Positions 1-8,972 of a stretch of 34,874 nt of DNA are shown piece by piece (positions within the stretch are counted from its first letter, which is position 1; each line of letters opens with the position of its first letter). The position numbers and the translations under genes are program-made. This DNA comes from Halopseudomonas sabulinigri (GTDB lineage Bacteria > Pseudomonadota > Gammaproteobacteria > Pseudomonadales > Pseudomonadaceae): positions 1-34,874 of the forward strand of contig DRHT01000060.1 in the NCBI GenBank assembly GCA_011053055.1. Direction: 5' to 3'. The notes beneath the pieces were generated by a model, which ran no database searches, was not told the DNA's origin, and saw nothing but the letters and a program-made list of their open reading frames with translations.

Positions 1-559
1 AGCGCGGCAGACGTTCGAACACCTTGCTGCTGTCGCCGTAACCCAAATTGATCAACATGTTCGACTTCCACTGGCTGTCATTGAAAAAAGCCTGATCCAA
101 TGCCTTGGTGTCGAATCCGGACATAGGGCCGGTATCCAGGCCCAGGCTACGGGCGGCCATGATCAGATAAGCCGCTTGCATGGAGCTGTTGCGGAAGGCT
201 GTTTCCTGGATAAGCTCCGGGCTGCCGGTAAACCAACTGCGAGCGTCGCCATGCGGGAAGAGCTCTGGCAGCGCGTCATAGAAGCGGTTATCGAAGGCGA
301 CAATCGCGGTGACCGGCGCGTTCATGGTTTTTTCCAGATTACCGGATGATAGGCAGGGTTTGAGCAGCTCTTTACCCTGACGCGTGCGCACAAAAACGAA
401 GCGCGCAGGGCTGCAATTAGCTGAGGTTGGCCCCATTTTGACGAGATTGTAGAGCTGCTCCAACAGGCTGTCCGGTACCGGCTTGTCCAGCCAACCATTG
501 TGGCTGCGAGCTTCGGTGAAGAGTTGCGCAAGGGCGCTTTGGTCCAGTGATTCGTGCAT
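1..559 (-). CDS. rutE: RutE, malonic semialdehyde reductase (3' end cut by window edge)
   Basis: FMN-dependent nitroreductase-fold enzyme that reduces malonic semialdehyde, the toxic end product of the Rut pyrimidine pathway, to 3-hydroxypropionate. About 186 codons are present; the family is near 196 aa, so only roughly the last ten residues lie outside the window. The translation follows E. coli RutE closely: N-terminal ARSHNGW, then [85 protein letters not shown] and [21 protein letters not shown]. The ATG at 557-559 begins [14 protein letters not shown]. It lies 11 bp after the rutD stop and is the last visible gene of the operon; a flavin reductase (rutF) or permease (rutG) could follow outside the window. 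Confidence 0.93.
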   Translation of the reverse strand, partial: MHESLDQSALAQLFTEARSHNGWLDKPVPDSLLEQLYNLVKMGPTSANCSPARFVFVRTRQGKELLKPCLSSGNLEKTMNAPVTAIVAFDNRFYDALPELFPHGDARSWFTGSPELIQETAFRNSSMQAAYLIMAARSLGLDTGPMSGFDTKALDQAFFNDSQWKSNMLINLGYGDSSKVFERLPR

Positions 560-570
560 GGTGCCCTCGC

Positions 571-1371
571 TTAGGCGAATGTCTTGGTGGTGTGCGTAAC
601 GCGGGTGATGAAGTCATCCAGCGTTGCATTGATGGTCTCCGCGCAGGTGATGCTGGAAGCATGCCCGCCGTAATCAAAAACCCTGAGTTGTGCATTGGGC
701 AGCGCTTGCTGAAGTGTTTGTGAGCAAGTCCAGGGCACCAGCATGTCATCGCGGTTGGCAATCAGTAGGGTCGGTTGCTCGATACCCCACAGCGCCTGGC
801 CTGGATTGAAACTCAGTAGGGCATTTATGCGTCGTAAGAGGTTGTCTACCGGCGGAAAGCCAGCAACCTGCTTGCTTTCTTCTACCCGTAATTGCTCGAT
901 ATGCTCGGCGATCCAGGTAGGTGGATAAAGAAACAGGGCTTGGGCTTCAACGTAGGCAGCCGTACCCGAGCCGGCCAAGATTTTTTTGCGCACTGAGAAG
1001 CAGCGGGCCGTATGTGGGCTAGCATTCGCCCAGGCATTCATCAGCGTCAGGCTCAAAAGCCCCGGCGCTGTCTGCAATGCCATTTCCAGTCCCACCAAGC
1101 CACCCAATGCGTGACCCACTAAGTGGTACTCACCGATATCATGGGCGGCCAACAAACTGATCAGTTCCCTAGCCATGGCGCCGATACTGTAGTCCTCCGG
1201 CAGCGCAGCCGGACTCTGCCCTGTACCGAGCTGATCGTAAAGAACGATACGGTAGTCCTTACCTAGTTCGCTCAGTTGCGGGGCCCAGAAATGGGCGGCT
1301 CCACCAAGCCCCGAGCTGAATACCAGCGTCGGGGCGGCGGCGTCCTGCCGACCATGAAACTCGATGTGCAT
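571..1371 (-). CDS. rutD: RutD, aminoacrylate hydrolase-like alpha/beta hydrolase
   Basis: Alpha/beta-hydrolase of the Rut pathway, proposed to speed conversion of aminoacrylate to malonic semialdehyde. Length 266 aa, as expected. Visible landmarks: oxyanion-side SSGLGG (19-24), [10 protein letters not shown] (45-53), the elbow GHALG (86-90), DDMLVP and the late His in YGGHASS. The elbow carries Ala where classical hydrolases have Ser; as I recall, E. coli RutD shows the same GHALG, so this is a family trait and not a lesion. Start: the ATG at 1369-1371 gives MHIEFHG, which lines up with the E. coli N-terminus and has GGTGAG seven bases upstream. An alternative ATG at 1396-1398 would overlap the end of rutC and adds nine residues. 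Confidence 0.92.
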   Translation of the reverse strand: MHIEFHGRQDAAAPTLVFSSGLGGAAHFWAPQLSELGKDYRIVLYDQLGTGQSPAALPEDYSIGAMARELISLLAAHDIGEYHLVGHALGGLVGLEMALQTAPGLLSLTLMNAWANASPHTARCFSVRKKILAGSGTAAYVEAQALFLYPPTWIAEHIEQLRVEESKQVAGFPPVDNLLRRINALLSFNPGQALWGIEQPTLLIANRDDMLVPWTCSQTLQQALPNAQLRVFDYGGHASSITCAETINATLDDFITRVTHTTKTFA

Positions 1372-1387
1372 AGCGTTGCTCACCGCG

Positions 1388-1771
1388 TTAACCGACATGC
1401 GCGATGCTGGCGATTTCGATCAGCGCGTCCGGCTTTACCAGGCCGCACTGGATGCAGTAGCGTGCAGGCTTCTCGCCTGGAAAGTATTCGGCGTAGACCA
1501 GGTTAACGGCGTCATAGTCGCTCCAGTCGCGCACCATGATCATGTTGAAAGTTACGTCATCCATGGTGCCGCCAGCTTCTTCGACTACCCCTTTGATGGT
1601 TTCCAGTACATGGCGGGTCTGCGCTTCGGCATCACCCACATGCACCACGTTGTTGTCCTTGTCGAAGGGCAGGGTGCCGGACACATAGAGAATGCCGTCA
1701 GCCATGGAACCTGGAACGTAAGGTGCCAGAGGTTTGCCGGTGCCGGCAGGGAGTACGGTTTGTTTGCTCAT
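1388..1771 (-). CDS. rutC: RutC, RidA-family aminoacrylate deaminase/reductase
   Basis: Member of the RidA/YjgF family, 127 aa, originally called aminoacrylate peracid reductase and later described as a 3-aminoacrylate deaminase. The family signature is visible in [31 protein letters not shown] (27-57) and in the C-terminal PARYCIQ (102-108), whose Arg104 is the conserved carboxylate-binding arginine. It acts on the product of RutB in the cytoplasm. Its ATG overlaps the rutB stop in an ATGA junction (1768-1771), so translation is probably coupled. Confidence 0.94.
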   Translation of the reverse strand: MSKQTVLPAGTGKPLAPYVPGSMADGILYVSGTLPFDKDNNVVHVGDAEAQTRHVLETIKGVVEEAGGTMDDVTFNMIMVRDWSDYDAVNLVYAEYFPGEKPARYCIQCGLVKPDALIEIASIAHVG

Positions 1772-2523
1772 GCGGTTGTTCCTTGGGTCTGAGTAGAGGC
1801 GGCGAGGGTGGTGCAGAAATCATCTACAGTGCTGACCCAGCCAAAAAAGGTTTCGATGTTGTAGAGCGAGGCTTTCTGCACGTAATCGGGGCCGGCCTGA
1901 TGCGTAGCATCCGCCAGCACGACGCCGAAGTACTCCAGAAAAAAGCCATCGCGCAGGGTGGATTCCACGCAAACGTTGGTGGCGATGCCAGTGAACACCA
2001 GATTACGAATTCCACGGCTGCGGAGCAGACTATCGAACGCGGTATTGAAGAAGCCGCTGTAGCGTGGCTTGGGTACCACGAGGTCGCCGGGCTGTGGTGC
2101 AAGCTCATCGACCAGATCGTAATCCCAAGTGCCTTTCGCCAGCAGCGTACCCATCAGTTCAGGGTTTTTGCGCATGGTTTTCATGGCGTTGGACTTGTGC
2201 CAGTTGGGCGATCCGGGGCCGCCTGCTTCTGCGTACTCTGGGTCCCAGCCGTTCTGGAAGAAAATCACCTGCACGCCGGCGGCGCGCGCCGCCTTGATGG
2301 CCTTGGCGATGGACTCGATGACCGGGCCAGTACTGGAAATATCAAAGCCTGCCAAGTCGAGATAGCCGCCCTTGGTAGAGTAGGCGTTTTGCATATCGAC
2401 GACGATCAGTGCGCTGTCGTTGGCGTTGATGGCCAGCGATTCCGGGCGCGCCGGCAGAATCATGCTGTTGTCGTGGCTGTGATTAGGGGCGTAACCCACC
2501 ACCGTATTGCTCAAGCTACTCAT
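1768..2523 (-). CDS. rutB: RutB, (peroxy)ureidoacrylate amidohydrolase
   Basis: Isochorismatase-like cysteine hydrolase, 251 aa, which releases carbamate (hence CO2 and ammonia) from the ring-opened product of RutA. The Asp-Lys-Cys triad is visible: Asp43 in IVVDMQNAY, Lys152 in [11 protein letters not shown] and Cys185 in [11 protein letters not shown]. The spacings of 109 and 33 residues match those I recall for E. coli RutB (D24, K133, C166). Start: an in-frame TTG lies one codon upstream, but the ATG at 2521-2523 shares one base with the rutA stop (TGATG) and has GGAGAG about six bases upstream, so it is preferred. Confidence 0.95.
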   Translation of the reverse strand: MSSLSNTVVGYAPNHSHDNSMILPARPESLAINANDSALIVVDMQNAYSTKGGYLDLAGFDISSTGPVIESIAKAIKAARAAGVQVIFFQNGWDPEYAEAGGPGSPNWHKSNAMKTMRKNPELMGTLLAKGTWDYDLVDELAPQPGDLVVPKPRYSGFFNTAFDSLLRSRGIRNLVFTGIATNVCVESTLRDGFFLEYFGVVLADATHQAGPDYVQKASLYNIETFFGWVSTVDDFCTTLAASTQTQGTTA

Positions 2524-3611
2524 CAAGCACTCTCCAACATATCGGTGACGTGCTTGCGGCTCTTCATCAGCGGCTGAATTTTCTGGCCGAAGTTTTCGAT
2601 ACCTTCTACAAAGTCATCAAAGGTCAGCATTACACCGCTGGTTGCCGGCACTTCTGCAATTTCATCGAGCATTTTGGCGACGTTCTCGAATGAACCCACC
2701 AACGTACCCATGTTGATATTGACCGCTGAGGTTGGGTCGGCCATCTGGCGAATGTTGGTGTCGCCCTTGGACTTGGTATCGGCTGCGCCTTGCTGGCCCA
2801 ACCAGGCCACGGCTTCTTCATCCACGCCATCTTTATAAGACTCCCAGCGTGCGCGGGCGGCTTCATCGGTCTCGTCGGCGATAACCATAAAGAGCGCAAC
2901 CGAGGTCACATCGCGGCCGCTGTCGGCGATAGCGGTTTCCAGACGCTCTACGGTAGGTGCGAAGGCTTTCGGTGTGTTTACGCCCTTGCCAAAGCAGAAG
3001 TTGTAGTCAGCAAATTTGGCGGTGAACGCCATGCCTGCTTCGCTCTGGCCGGCGCAGATGATCTTCATATCGGCTTGAGGTTTGGGGCTTACGCGGCAGT
3101 CTTCCATCTGGAAGTGCTCACCCTTGAAATCGCTGGTGCCCGTGCTCCAGAGGTCACGCAGTACGGTGGCGTACTCGCTGAGGTAGTCATACCGGTTGGC
3201 GAAGAACTCATCGCCGGGCCACAACCCCATTTGCGAATACTCGGGCTTCTGCCAGCCGGTCACCAGATTGACGCCAAAACGGCCATTGGAGATGGAATCG
3301 ATAGTGGATGCCATGCGCGCCACTATCGCGGGCGGAATGGTGAGAGTGGCCGCAGTAGCGAACAGCTGAATACGCTCGGTCACCGCTGCCAGACCCGCCA
3401 TCAGCGTAAAGGATTCCAGGTTGTGCTCCCAGAACTCGGTCTCACCACCGAAGCCGCGCAACTTGATCATCGACAGAGCGAACTCGAATCCGTAATGCTC
3501 TGCGCGCTGCACAATGGTCTTGTTTAGCTCAAAGGTTGGCATGTACTGCGGGGCGTTCTTGGAGATCAGCCAACCGTTATTGCCGATAGGGATGAAGATG
3601 CCTACATTCAT
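2523..3611 (-). CDS. rutA: RutA, flavin-dependent pyrimidine monooxygenase
   Basis: FMN-dependent monooxygenase of the bacterial-luciferase/group C flavin family, 362 aa. It opens the uracil or thymine ring between N3 and C4, the first step of the Rut pathway. The sequence is nearly colinear with E. coli Rut[85 protein letters not shown] and [17 protein letters not shown]. Start: the ATG at 3609-3611 fits the family N-terminus and follows GAGG with eight spacer bases; the frame remains open upstream to about 3731, but that part overlaps the regulatory region and is not coding-like. First gene of the rut operon. Confidence 0.96.
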   Translation of the reverse strand: MNVGIFIPIGNNGWLISKNAPQYMPTFELNKTIVQRAEHYGFEFALSMIKLRGFGGETEFWEHNLESFTLMAGLAAVTERIQLFATAATLTIPPAIVARMASTIDSISNGRFGVNLVTGWQKPEYSQMGLWPGDEFFANRYDYLSEYATVLRDLWSTGTSDFKGEHFQMEDCRVSPKPQADMKIICAGQSEAGMAFTAKFADYNFCFGKGVNTPKAFAPTVERLETAIADSGRDVTSVALFMVIADETDEAARARWESYKDGVDEEAVAWLGQQGAADTKSKGDTNIRQMADPTSAVNINMGTLVGSFENVAKMLDEIAEVPATSGVMLTFDDFVEGIENFGQKIQPLMKSRKHVTDMLESA

Positions 3612-3690
3612 TGTTCTGCCCTCAGGGTCTGATAATTGATGTGCCTTGGCAGCTACAGTGTTGCGCTGCCTTTGGCTGTGCGAAGACAAA

Positions 3691-3706
3691 AGCATCAAGC
3701 GTGCCA
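3691..3706 (-). promoter_or_regulatory. Sigma-54 promoter of the rut operon
   Basis: On the minus strand this reads TGGCACGCTTGATGCT. It matches the -24/-12 consensus TGGCACG-N4-TTGCW at every fixed position but one, and keeps the obligatory GG-N10-GC spacing. Transcription would start near 3680, leaving a leader of about 70 nt before rutA. It fits the known nitrogen (NtrC) control of rut in enterics. Confidence 0.8.
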
Positions 3707-3761
3707 TGTTAATGTTTTTCTTTTTTATCAATCAGTTACTGAATTTCAGGATGTTAGTGCA

Positions 3762-3773
3762 GACCAGATAGTC
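3762..3773. promoter_or_regulatory. RutR operator (rut side)
   Basis: GACCAgaTAGTC differs in one core position from the RutR site GACCA-N2-TGGTC that I recall from E. coli (TTGACCANNTGGTCAA). It lies between the rutA and rutR genes, 69 bp centre to centre upstream of the rut sigma-54 promoter. Confidence 0.65.
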
Positions 3774-3782
3774 TGAATTAGA

Positions 3783-3797
3783 GCACTTGGTTTGTGC
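3783..3797. promoter_or_regulatory. NtrC-type enhancer box (rut side)
   Basis: GCAC-TTGGTTT-GTGC keeps the GCAC-N7-GTGC dyad of NtrC sites. Read on the minus strand it is GCACAAACCAAGTGC, 13 of 15 bases identical to the second box at 4707-4721. It sits about 92 bp upstream of the sigma-54 promoter, a normal enhancer distance. Confidence 0.65.
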
Positions 3798-3893
3798 GTC
3801 TCGGTCCGAATTGGGGCATGAATCAAGCGCTTGAGTTGCAGGTGGCACAAGAGGGTAGAATGCGGACAACCAAGGGATGAGGCGTAAACCAGA

Positions 3894-4589
3894 GTGAGTA
3901 AACAGATACAGCGTCCGGGTGTGCCCGCCAAGAAGCCAAAGGCCCGTACCCGAGTGCCGAGCGAGGCGACACTGAATCGGCGCAAACGCCTGATGGAAAG
4001 CAAACGCGGCGCCATTATGGAGGCTGCGCTGGATGTCTTTTCGCGCTATGGCCTGCACGGCACCAGCCTTGATCAAGTGGCCAGCCAAGCCGATGTATCG
4101 AAGACCAACCTGCTGTACTACTTCGCCTCGAAAGAGGAGCTATATATAAATGTGCTGCGCCAACTGATGGACGTATGGCTGCGGCCGTTGCAAGCGTTCA
4201 CGGTCGATCAGGACCCGGTGGAAGCCATTGGCGACTATCTGCAGGTGAAACTGGAGCTGTCGCGCGATAACCCTGCCGAGTCACGATTGTTCTGCCTTGA
4301 GGTTATTCAGGGCGCGCCGCTGTTGCTGGAGGAGTTACGCTCTTCGTTACGTGAGATTGTTGAATCCAAGGTGTCGGTGATCAATGCCTGGATAGCCGCT
4401 GGCAAGTTGGCCCCTATTGAACCTCACCACCTTATTTTCTCGCTCTGGGCGACTACCCAGCATTACGCTGACTTCCGTGTGCAGGTCGAGGCGGTGGCTG
4501 GTCGCACGCTGGACGATCCGGCGTTCTTTGCCGAAACACTCGCCAACCTCAAACTGCTGGTGTTGCAGGGCATTTGTCCGCGTCCTTAA
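3894..4589 (+). CDS. rutR: RutR, TetR-family regulator of pyrimidine catabolism
   Basis: TetR-family DNA-binding regulator, 231 aa, which responds to uracil/thymine in E. coli. The N-terminal HTH lies at about 38-85 (MEAALDVFSRYGLHGTSLDQVASQADVSKTNLLYYF). The ligand domain tracks E. coli RutR: LRQLMDVWLRPLQAF, LFCLEVIQGAPLLLEEL, AGKLAPIEPHHLIFSLWATTQHYADF and VQVEAVAGRTL. The start is a GTG at 3894 with GATGAGG about 11 bases upstream; an ATG at 3877 is out of frame. The N-terminal extension is rich in Lys/Arg/Pro, as in other RutR proteins. It is divergent from rutABCDE and sits between the two operons it probably controls. Confidence 0.93.
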   Translation: MSKQIQRPGVPAKKPKARTRVPSEATLNRRKRLMESKRGAIMEAALDVFSRYGLHGTSLDQVASQADVSKTNLLYYFASKEELYINVLRQLMDVWLRPLQAFTVDQDPVEAIGDYLQVKLELSRDNPAESRLFCLEVIQGAPLLLEELRSSLREIVESKVSVINAWIAAGKLAPIEPHHLIFSLWATTQHYADFRVQVEAVAGRTLDDPAFFAETLANLKLLVLQGICPRP

Positions 4590-4706
4590 TAGCGCTAACT
4601 TCCCACTTTAAACGGCAATAGTATTCCAGGCTGCCCAAGTCATCTTGGCTCGGACCACAAGACTCCACCTCGGCAAGACTATTGCCGCCCCGTTTTCGAG
4701 CCGCCC

Positions 4707-4721
4707 GCACAAACCGGGTGC
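4707..4721. promoter_or_regulatory. NtrC-type enhancer box (oxygenase operon)
   Basis: GCAC-AAACCGG-GTGC keeps the same dyad as the rut-side box. The similarity continues beyond the box: over 38 bases from here, 28 match the minus-strand rut regulatory region. Confidence 0.65.
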
Positions 4722-4730
4722 TCTGAATCA

Positions 4731-4742
4731 GACCAAATGATC
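4731..4742. promoter_or_regulatory. RutR operator (oxygenase operon)
   Basis: GACCAaaTGATC has one mismatch to GACCA-N2-TGGTC, and the 3' flank adds AA as in the full consensus. Its centre lies 22.5 bp from the NtrC box and 69 bp from the sigma-54 promoter, the same distances as on the rut side. Confidence 0.65.
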
Positions 4743-4797
4743 AAATCTAAGCAATTTAAAATACTCAACCCTCTGTTATTAAACAAAAAAGCGTTGT

Positions 4798-4813
4798 TGG
4801 CATAGTTGCTGCA
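4798..4813 (+). promoter_or_regulatory. Sigma-54-like promoter of the oxygenase/ABC operon
   Basis: TGGCATAGTTGCTGCA has GG-N10-GC and three mismatches to the -24/-12 consensus. It is weaker than the rut promoter, but its placement relative to the NtrC and RutR boxes is identical. The start site would be near 4824, about 100 nt before the first ATG. Apart from these three sites I see nothing else in the 4590-4922 gap. Confidence 0.55.
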
Positions 4814-4922
4814 ATTGTTTTCCTCGTTCGGAAACGGTGGGCGATCAGCATCGCCTGCGGATTCTTCAGATCGGGCAGCTGGCTTAACCAGCGCCTGCGT
4901 TTCAGTCGGAGGATGCAATCGT

Positions 4923-5930
4923 ATGACGCTTCAATATGTTCCCATCATCGATCTTGGCCCTTATTTCGGCGGAACAGCCGAGGGCAAGGCGGCAGTGGCC
5001 AAAGCGGTCAATCAGGCGTGCCGTGATATTGGCTTTCTGGTTATTACTCAACATCAGATCCCCGCCGAATTGATCGAACGAGTCAGCAAGCTGACTGGTA
5101 ACTTCTTTGATCTCCCCATGGACGAAAAACGCAAGGCAAACAGGCCACGCCCAGACATGGTGCGCGGTTACAGTGCAGTGGCGGAAGAAAGCTTGTCGTA
5201 TTCCATGGAAGAAGCAGCGCCGGGAGACTTGAAAGAATCCTTCTCAATCGGGCCATTGAATGTGCCCGATGAAGCTTATTACTCCGAGGCTCTGGCCGGT
5301 CCGCATTTCGCGCCGAACGTATGGCCCACCGCGCTTCCCGGATTTGATGCGGCTTATGCTGACTATTTCGAAGCCATAGGTGATCTGGCCCGCAGCCTGA
5401 TGCGAATCTTCGCGCTGGCGCTGGAACTGCCGGAAACTTTCTTCGATGACAAGATCGACAAGCACATCAGCATGTTCCGCAGCTTGCGTTATCCGCACCT
5501 AAAAGACGGCATCGAAGAGGGCCAGCTACGTGCCGGTGCTCATACTGATTACGGCAGCCTGACCATCGTTAAACCCGACGGCGCGCTGGGTGGCCTGCAG
5601 GTCTGCAACCGGGAAGGCGAATGGGTGGATGTGCCCTACGTTGAAGACGGTTTTGTGGTCAATATTGGTGACTTGATGATGCAGTGGACCAATGATCAAT
5701 GGATCTCGACGCTGCACCGCGTAGTTAACCCGCCGGATGATGTGGCCGGTGATCAGCAGCGTCAGTCTTTGGTGTTTTTCCATCAGCCGAATTACGACGT
5801 GATGGTGGAATGCTTGCCCAGCTGCCTGCCAGCCGGCGAACAACCACGCTACTCAGCAGTCACCTCGGGTGACCACCTGCAGTCGAAATTCGTACGCCAA
5901 ACAACGTTTGGCGGCAGCAAGGTGGCCTGA
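4923..5930 (+). CDS. Isopenicillin-N-synthase-like 2OG/Fe(II) dioxygenase
   Basis: Non-heme iron dioxygenase, 335 aa. N-terminal DIOX_N region VPIIDLGPYFGG (6-17) and GFLVITQHQIP (37-47). The C-terminal double-stranded beta-helix has the iron ligands His207 and Asp209 (HTDYGSL) and His265 (STLHRVV), plus Arg280/Ser282 (RQS) for the 2-oxoglutarate carboxylate, so it should be active. Start: ATG at 4923 with GGAGGA nine bases upstream; the frame is open further upstream but runs through the promoter. Substrate unknown. Shared RutR/NtrC control and a nucleoside-type transporter behind it suggest a pyrimidine or nucleoside; fungal thymine-7-hydroxylase belongs to this superfamily and is of similar size. 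That is inference; the fold assignment is firm. First gene of a seven-gene operon. Confidence 0.88.
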   Translation: MTLQYVPIIDLGPYFGGTAEGKAAVAKAVNQACRDIGFLVITQHQIPAELIERVSKLTGNFFDLPMDEKRKANRPRPDMVRGYSAVAEESLSYSMEEAAPGDLKESFSIGPLNVPDEAYYSEALAGPHFAPNVWPTALPGFDAAYADYFEAIGDLARSLMRIFALALELPETFFDDKIDKHISMFRSLRYPHLKDGIEEGQLRAGAHTDYGSLTIVKPDGALGGLQVCNREGEWVDVPYVEDGFVVNIGDLMMQWTNDQWISTLHRVVNPPDDVAGDQQRQSLVFFHQPNYDVMVECLPSCLPAGEQPRYSAVTSGDHLQSKFVRQTTFGGSKVA

Positions 5931-5931
5931 C

Positions 5932-6318
5932 ATGAGCAAACTTTCCTATGTAAACGTGTTCGCCCGCGATATCGAAGCATTGAGCGGTTTCTATCAGCGT
6001 GTGTTCGGTTTCCCAGAAGTAGAGGCGATACGGTCGCCGATCTTCCGTGGGCTGGACGCCGGAACTTGTTGCATTGGCTTTAACGCGCCAGATGCCTATG
6101 ACCTGCTGCACCTAGCCGAGTATGCCGACACCAGCGGCTGCAAGTTTCTGCTGAACATCGATGTCGACAATCCCGAAGATGTAGATCGCATGGTGCCGGT
6201 TGCCTGCGAAGCCGGCGCCACACTAATCAAGCCACCCTATACCACCTACTACAACTGGTATCAGGCCGTTCTGCTCGATCCGGAAGGCAATGTATTTCGC
6301 ATCAATCACATGCTTTAA
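5932..6318 (+). CDS. VOC-superfamily (glyoxalase/dioxygenase fold) protein
   Basis: Small 128-aa protein with one vicinal-oxygen-chelate module pair: KLSYVNVFARDIEALSGFYQRVFGFPEV (3-30) at the start and AVLLDPEGNVFRINHML at the end, the usual end of a VOC fold with a candidate metal-binding Glu in DPEGN. The first metal ligand is not obvious. It starts one base after the oxygenase stop with AGGTGG six bases upstream, so it is very probably co-translated and acts on the same substrate or product. Function within the VOC family (lyase, dioxygenase, isomerase or binding protein) cannot be read from sequence. Confidence 0.85.
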   Translation: MSKLSYVNVFARDIEALSGFYQRVFGFPEVEAIRSPIFRGLDAGTCCIGFNAPDAYDLLHLAEYADTSGCKFLLNIDVDNPEDVDRMVPVACEAGATLIKPPYTTYYNWYQAVLLDPEGNVFRINHML

Positions 6319-6363
6319 ACACGGCTTTACCTCCCACGACCTATCGCAAGAAGGATTTTGATA

Positions 6364-7455
6364 ATGAAGAAACTGCTTACGGGCACCCTATGTGCTCTAG
6401 CTACGTGCGGCCTGATGAACTCCGCTTCGGCGGAAGAAGCTGGCTTCACTCTAAAAGGCCCGGCGAAGATCGCTATGCTGTATATCAGCCCGCGCAACGA
6501 TGGCGGCTGGACCCAGGCGTTCGACGAGGCGCGTCAGCGCCTGGAAACCGATATTGATCAGAAAATTCAGTACGTAGAAAGCGTGCCGGAAACGGCGTCG
6601 GCGATTAAGCCAACGGTTGAGCGTTTAATTCAGCGTGGCTCCAACATCATCATCGGTACCGCATTTGGCTACTCCGACACTTTCAAGGAACTGGCCGACA
6701 AGTACCCGGATGTGGCCTTCCTTAACGGTTCCGGCACGACCAACTCGGATAACCTGGAATCCTTCTACGGTCGCACCTACGAAAGCCAATATCTGTGTGG
6801 CATGGCAGCAGGCGCAGCGTCGCCCACTGGCAAGCTTGGATTTGTCGCGGCTAACCCCTTCGGTCAGGTCAACTGGACCGTTAACGCTTTCGCCATGGGC
6901 GCCCAGGAAATCAACCCTGACGCTACCGTCACCGTGATCTACACCGGCGCCTGGAACGATCCGGTCAAGGAACGTGCGGCAGCTACCGCGCTGATTGATC
7001 AGGGGGCCGATGTGATCGGTCAGCACGTTGATAGCCCCACTCCGCAGATCGTTGCGCAAGAGCGTGGTGTTCACGGTACAGGCCACCACCGCGATATGAG
7101 TGAGTTTGCTCCTGAGGCCACCGTTTGCTCATCAGTCTGGGTGTGGGATCGCTTTCTCGGCCCTGAGCTGAAGAAAATCATGGCGGGTAACTGGACTCCT
7201 GCTGAGCACGGCGCGCTCTTGTCAATGGAGCAGGGCGGTACTGATGTTTCCTGCTGTGGCGAGGCCGTCAGCGAAGAAAACAAAGCCAAGATCATGGCTG
7301 CCCGCGATGAACTGCTCAAGGGTGAGAAGCTGATCTACGCCGGCCCCATTTCAGACCGTGACGGCAACGTCAAGGCAGCAGAAGGCGAGAGCCTGGACGA
7401 TGGCCAGCTGTGGTCGATGGACTGGTTCGTCAAGGGAGTGGTTACCCAGCAATGA
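6364..7455 (+). CDS. BMP-family ABC transporter substrate-binding protein
   Basis: Periplasmic binding protein of the BMP/PnrA family, 363 aa, whose characterised members bind nucleosides or nucleobases. A Sec signal peptide covers residues 1-23 (positively charged MKK, hydrophobic core, ASA before EE). The mature part starts with KIAMLYISPRNDGGWTQAFDEARQ; it also has GSGTTNSDNLESFYGRTYESQYLCGMAAG and GKLGFVAANPFGQVNWTVNAFAMGAQ, typical of the family. The LATC stretch in the signal is a poor lipobox, so it is more likely soluble than a lipoprotein. Start: ATG at 6364 with AAGGA eight bases upstream; an in-frame TTG two codons earlier is less likely. The stop overlaps the ATPase start. Confidence 0.9.
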   Translation: MKKLLTGTLCALATCGLMNSASAEEAGFTLKGPAKIAMLYISPRNDGGWTQAFDEARQRLETDIDQKIQYVESVPETASAIKPTVERLIQRGSNIIIGTAFGYSDTFKELADKYPDVAFLNGSGTTNSDNLESFYGRTYESQYLCGMAAGAASPTGKLGFVAANPFGQVNWTVNAFAMGAQEINPDATVTVIYTGAWNDPVKERAAATALIDQGADVIGQHVDSPTPQIVAQERGVHGTGHHRDMSEFAPEATVCSSVWVWDRFLGPELKKIMAGNWTPAEHGALLSMEQGGTDVSCCGEAVSEENKAKIMAARDELLKGEKLIYAGPISDRDGNVKAAEGESLDDGQLWSMDWFVKGVVTQQ

Positions 7456-8972
7456 GTCATACGAACGCGATCCAACTCGACGCCGTCAGCAAATCCTTTG
7501 ACGGTTTCAAGGCTCTTTCCGAGGCGACCTTTACTGCCCGCTGGGGCGAAGTACATGCCCTGTTGGGCGAGAATGGCGCAGGCAAGTCGTCTTTGATGAA
7601 CATTGCCGCTGGCCTGTACGCACCGGAGACCGGATCGCTGTTCATTGACGACAACCTGGTACGCCTTAAAGGCCCACTGGATGCAGCAAACCAGGGTATC
7701 GGTATGGTGCATCAGCATTTCAAGCTGGTTAAGCCTTTCAGTGTTGTTGAAAACATACTGCTCGGCCTGCGCAATCAGCAGGCTGGCAGCTACCGTAAAC
7801 GTTTGCAGCAGACCGCTGAGGAGATCAAAGCCACGGCGGCCAAACTGGGATTCAGTATTGATCCCTTTACACGGGTTGATCAGTTGTCGGTTGCCGAACA
7901 GCAGCGCGTTGAGATTCTCAAGGTGCTGCTGGCCGGTGCCCGCATTCTGATTCTGGATGAACCTACTGCGGTATTGACTGATGCGGAAGCAGAAAACCTG
8001 CTGACCACAGTCCAGAATTTTGCTCATCAGGAAGGCGCTGCCGTCATCCTGGTGACACACAAGATGAACGACGTAATGCGCTACGCCGATCAGGTGACAG
8101 TCATGCGTGGTGGTCGCACGGTCGCCAGCCTCAAACCCCAGTCAGTATCGGTGGGTGAGCTGGTAAAACTGACTGTAGGTGACGCACCAACTCCGCCGCA
8201 GATCCCCGCCAGCCGTGCGGCCGGTGAGGTGAAGCTGGAGGTCAAGAATCTGTGCTCCAGCGACCCTAACTCCCCTGTACTGCGCGGGGTGAATTTGAGC
8301 TTAAGGGCCGGTGAAATTTACGGCATCGCCGGCGTGGGTGGTAATGGTCAAAGTGAACTGGCTGGGGCGCTCATGGGCTTACCTGAACCGGTGACCGGGA
8401 CGATGCAGTTGGTCGGCGAGGGCGATCTGCGTGAGCTGAGTGCCGCGCGGCGCCGTGAACTCGGCATCGCCAGCATCCCGGCTGATCGATATTCAGCTGC
8501 GCTCGCCGCGCCACTGTCGATCAGCGACAACTTTGCCATGGGCGAAATTCACAGCGGTCGCTACGGGCCATTCTGGTTCCTGCGGCGTGGCCGTATTGAA
8601 GCCGACACTGCCGCAGCAGTCAGCGAGTTTGACGTGCAGGGCGTGCGCTCGCTGCAACAGAAAGCCGCGCTGCTGTCCGGCGGTAACGCACAGAAATTGG
8701 TGATCGCCCGGGAGTTCAACCGTACGCCGCAACTGGTGATCGTACACAGCCCCAGCCGTGGGCTGGATGTGCGCGCCACGCTGGCGGTGCATGAGCGTTT
8801 GCGCAGCGCGCGGGATGCGGGTGCTGGGGTGTTGCTGATCAGTGAAGACCTGGATGAAGTAATGGCGCTGGCAGATCGCATTGGCGTGATGTCGGCGGGA
8901 CGTATTATTGGCGAGTTTGCCCAGCCGGCGGATCGTCAGGCGATAGGGCAAGCCATGGTGAACCATGTTTGA
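7452..8972 (+). CDS. ABC transporter ATPase, double-domain nucleoside/sugar type
   Basis: 506-aa ATPase with two ABC cassettes in one chain, as in RbsA/YufO/NupB-type importers. Domain 1 has Walker A GENGAGKS (39-46), the signature-like LSVAEQQRVEILK and Walker B ILILDEPTAVL. Domain 2 has the degenerate P-loop GVGGNGQSE, the signature LSGGNAQKLVIAREF and LVIVHSPSRGLDV in place of a canonical Walker B, the asymmetry normal for this family. It energises the two permeases below. The start ATG overlaps the preceding stop as ATGA (7452-7455). Confidence 0.93.
   Translation: MSHTNAIQLDAVSKSFDGFKALSEATFTARWGEVHALLGENGAGKSSLMNIAAGLYAPETGSLFIDDNLVRLKGPLDAANQGIGMVHQHFKLVKPFSVVENILLGLRNQQAGSYRKRLQQTAEEIKATAAKLGFSIDPFTRVDQLSVAEQQRVEILKVLLAGARILILDEPTAVLTDAEAENLLTTVQNFAHQEGAAVILVTHKMNDVMRYADQVTVMRGGRTVASLKPQSVSVGELVKLTVGDAPTPPQIPASRAAGEVKLEVKNLCSSDPNSPVLRGVNLSLRAGEIYGIAGVGGNGQSELAGALMGLPEPVTGTMQLVGEGDLRELSAARRRELGIASIPADRYSAALAAPLSISDNFAMGEIHSGRYGPFWFLRRGRIEADTAAAVSEFDVQGVRSLQQKAALLSGGNAQKLVIAREFNRTPQLVIVHSPSRGLDVRATLAVHERLRSARDAGAGVLLISEDLDEVMALADRIGVMSAGRIIGEFAQPADRQAIGQAMVNHV

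Noticed and set aside
1723..2577. Plus-strand 284-codon open frame over rutB
   Set aside because: Exact antisense shadow of rutB, whose catalytic triad and operon context are clear.
6394..6405. Lipobox in the BMP binding protein signal (LATC)
   Set aside because: Thr at -1 does not fit the lipobox, and a normal ASA cleavage site follows a few residues later.
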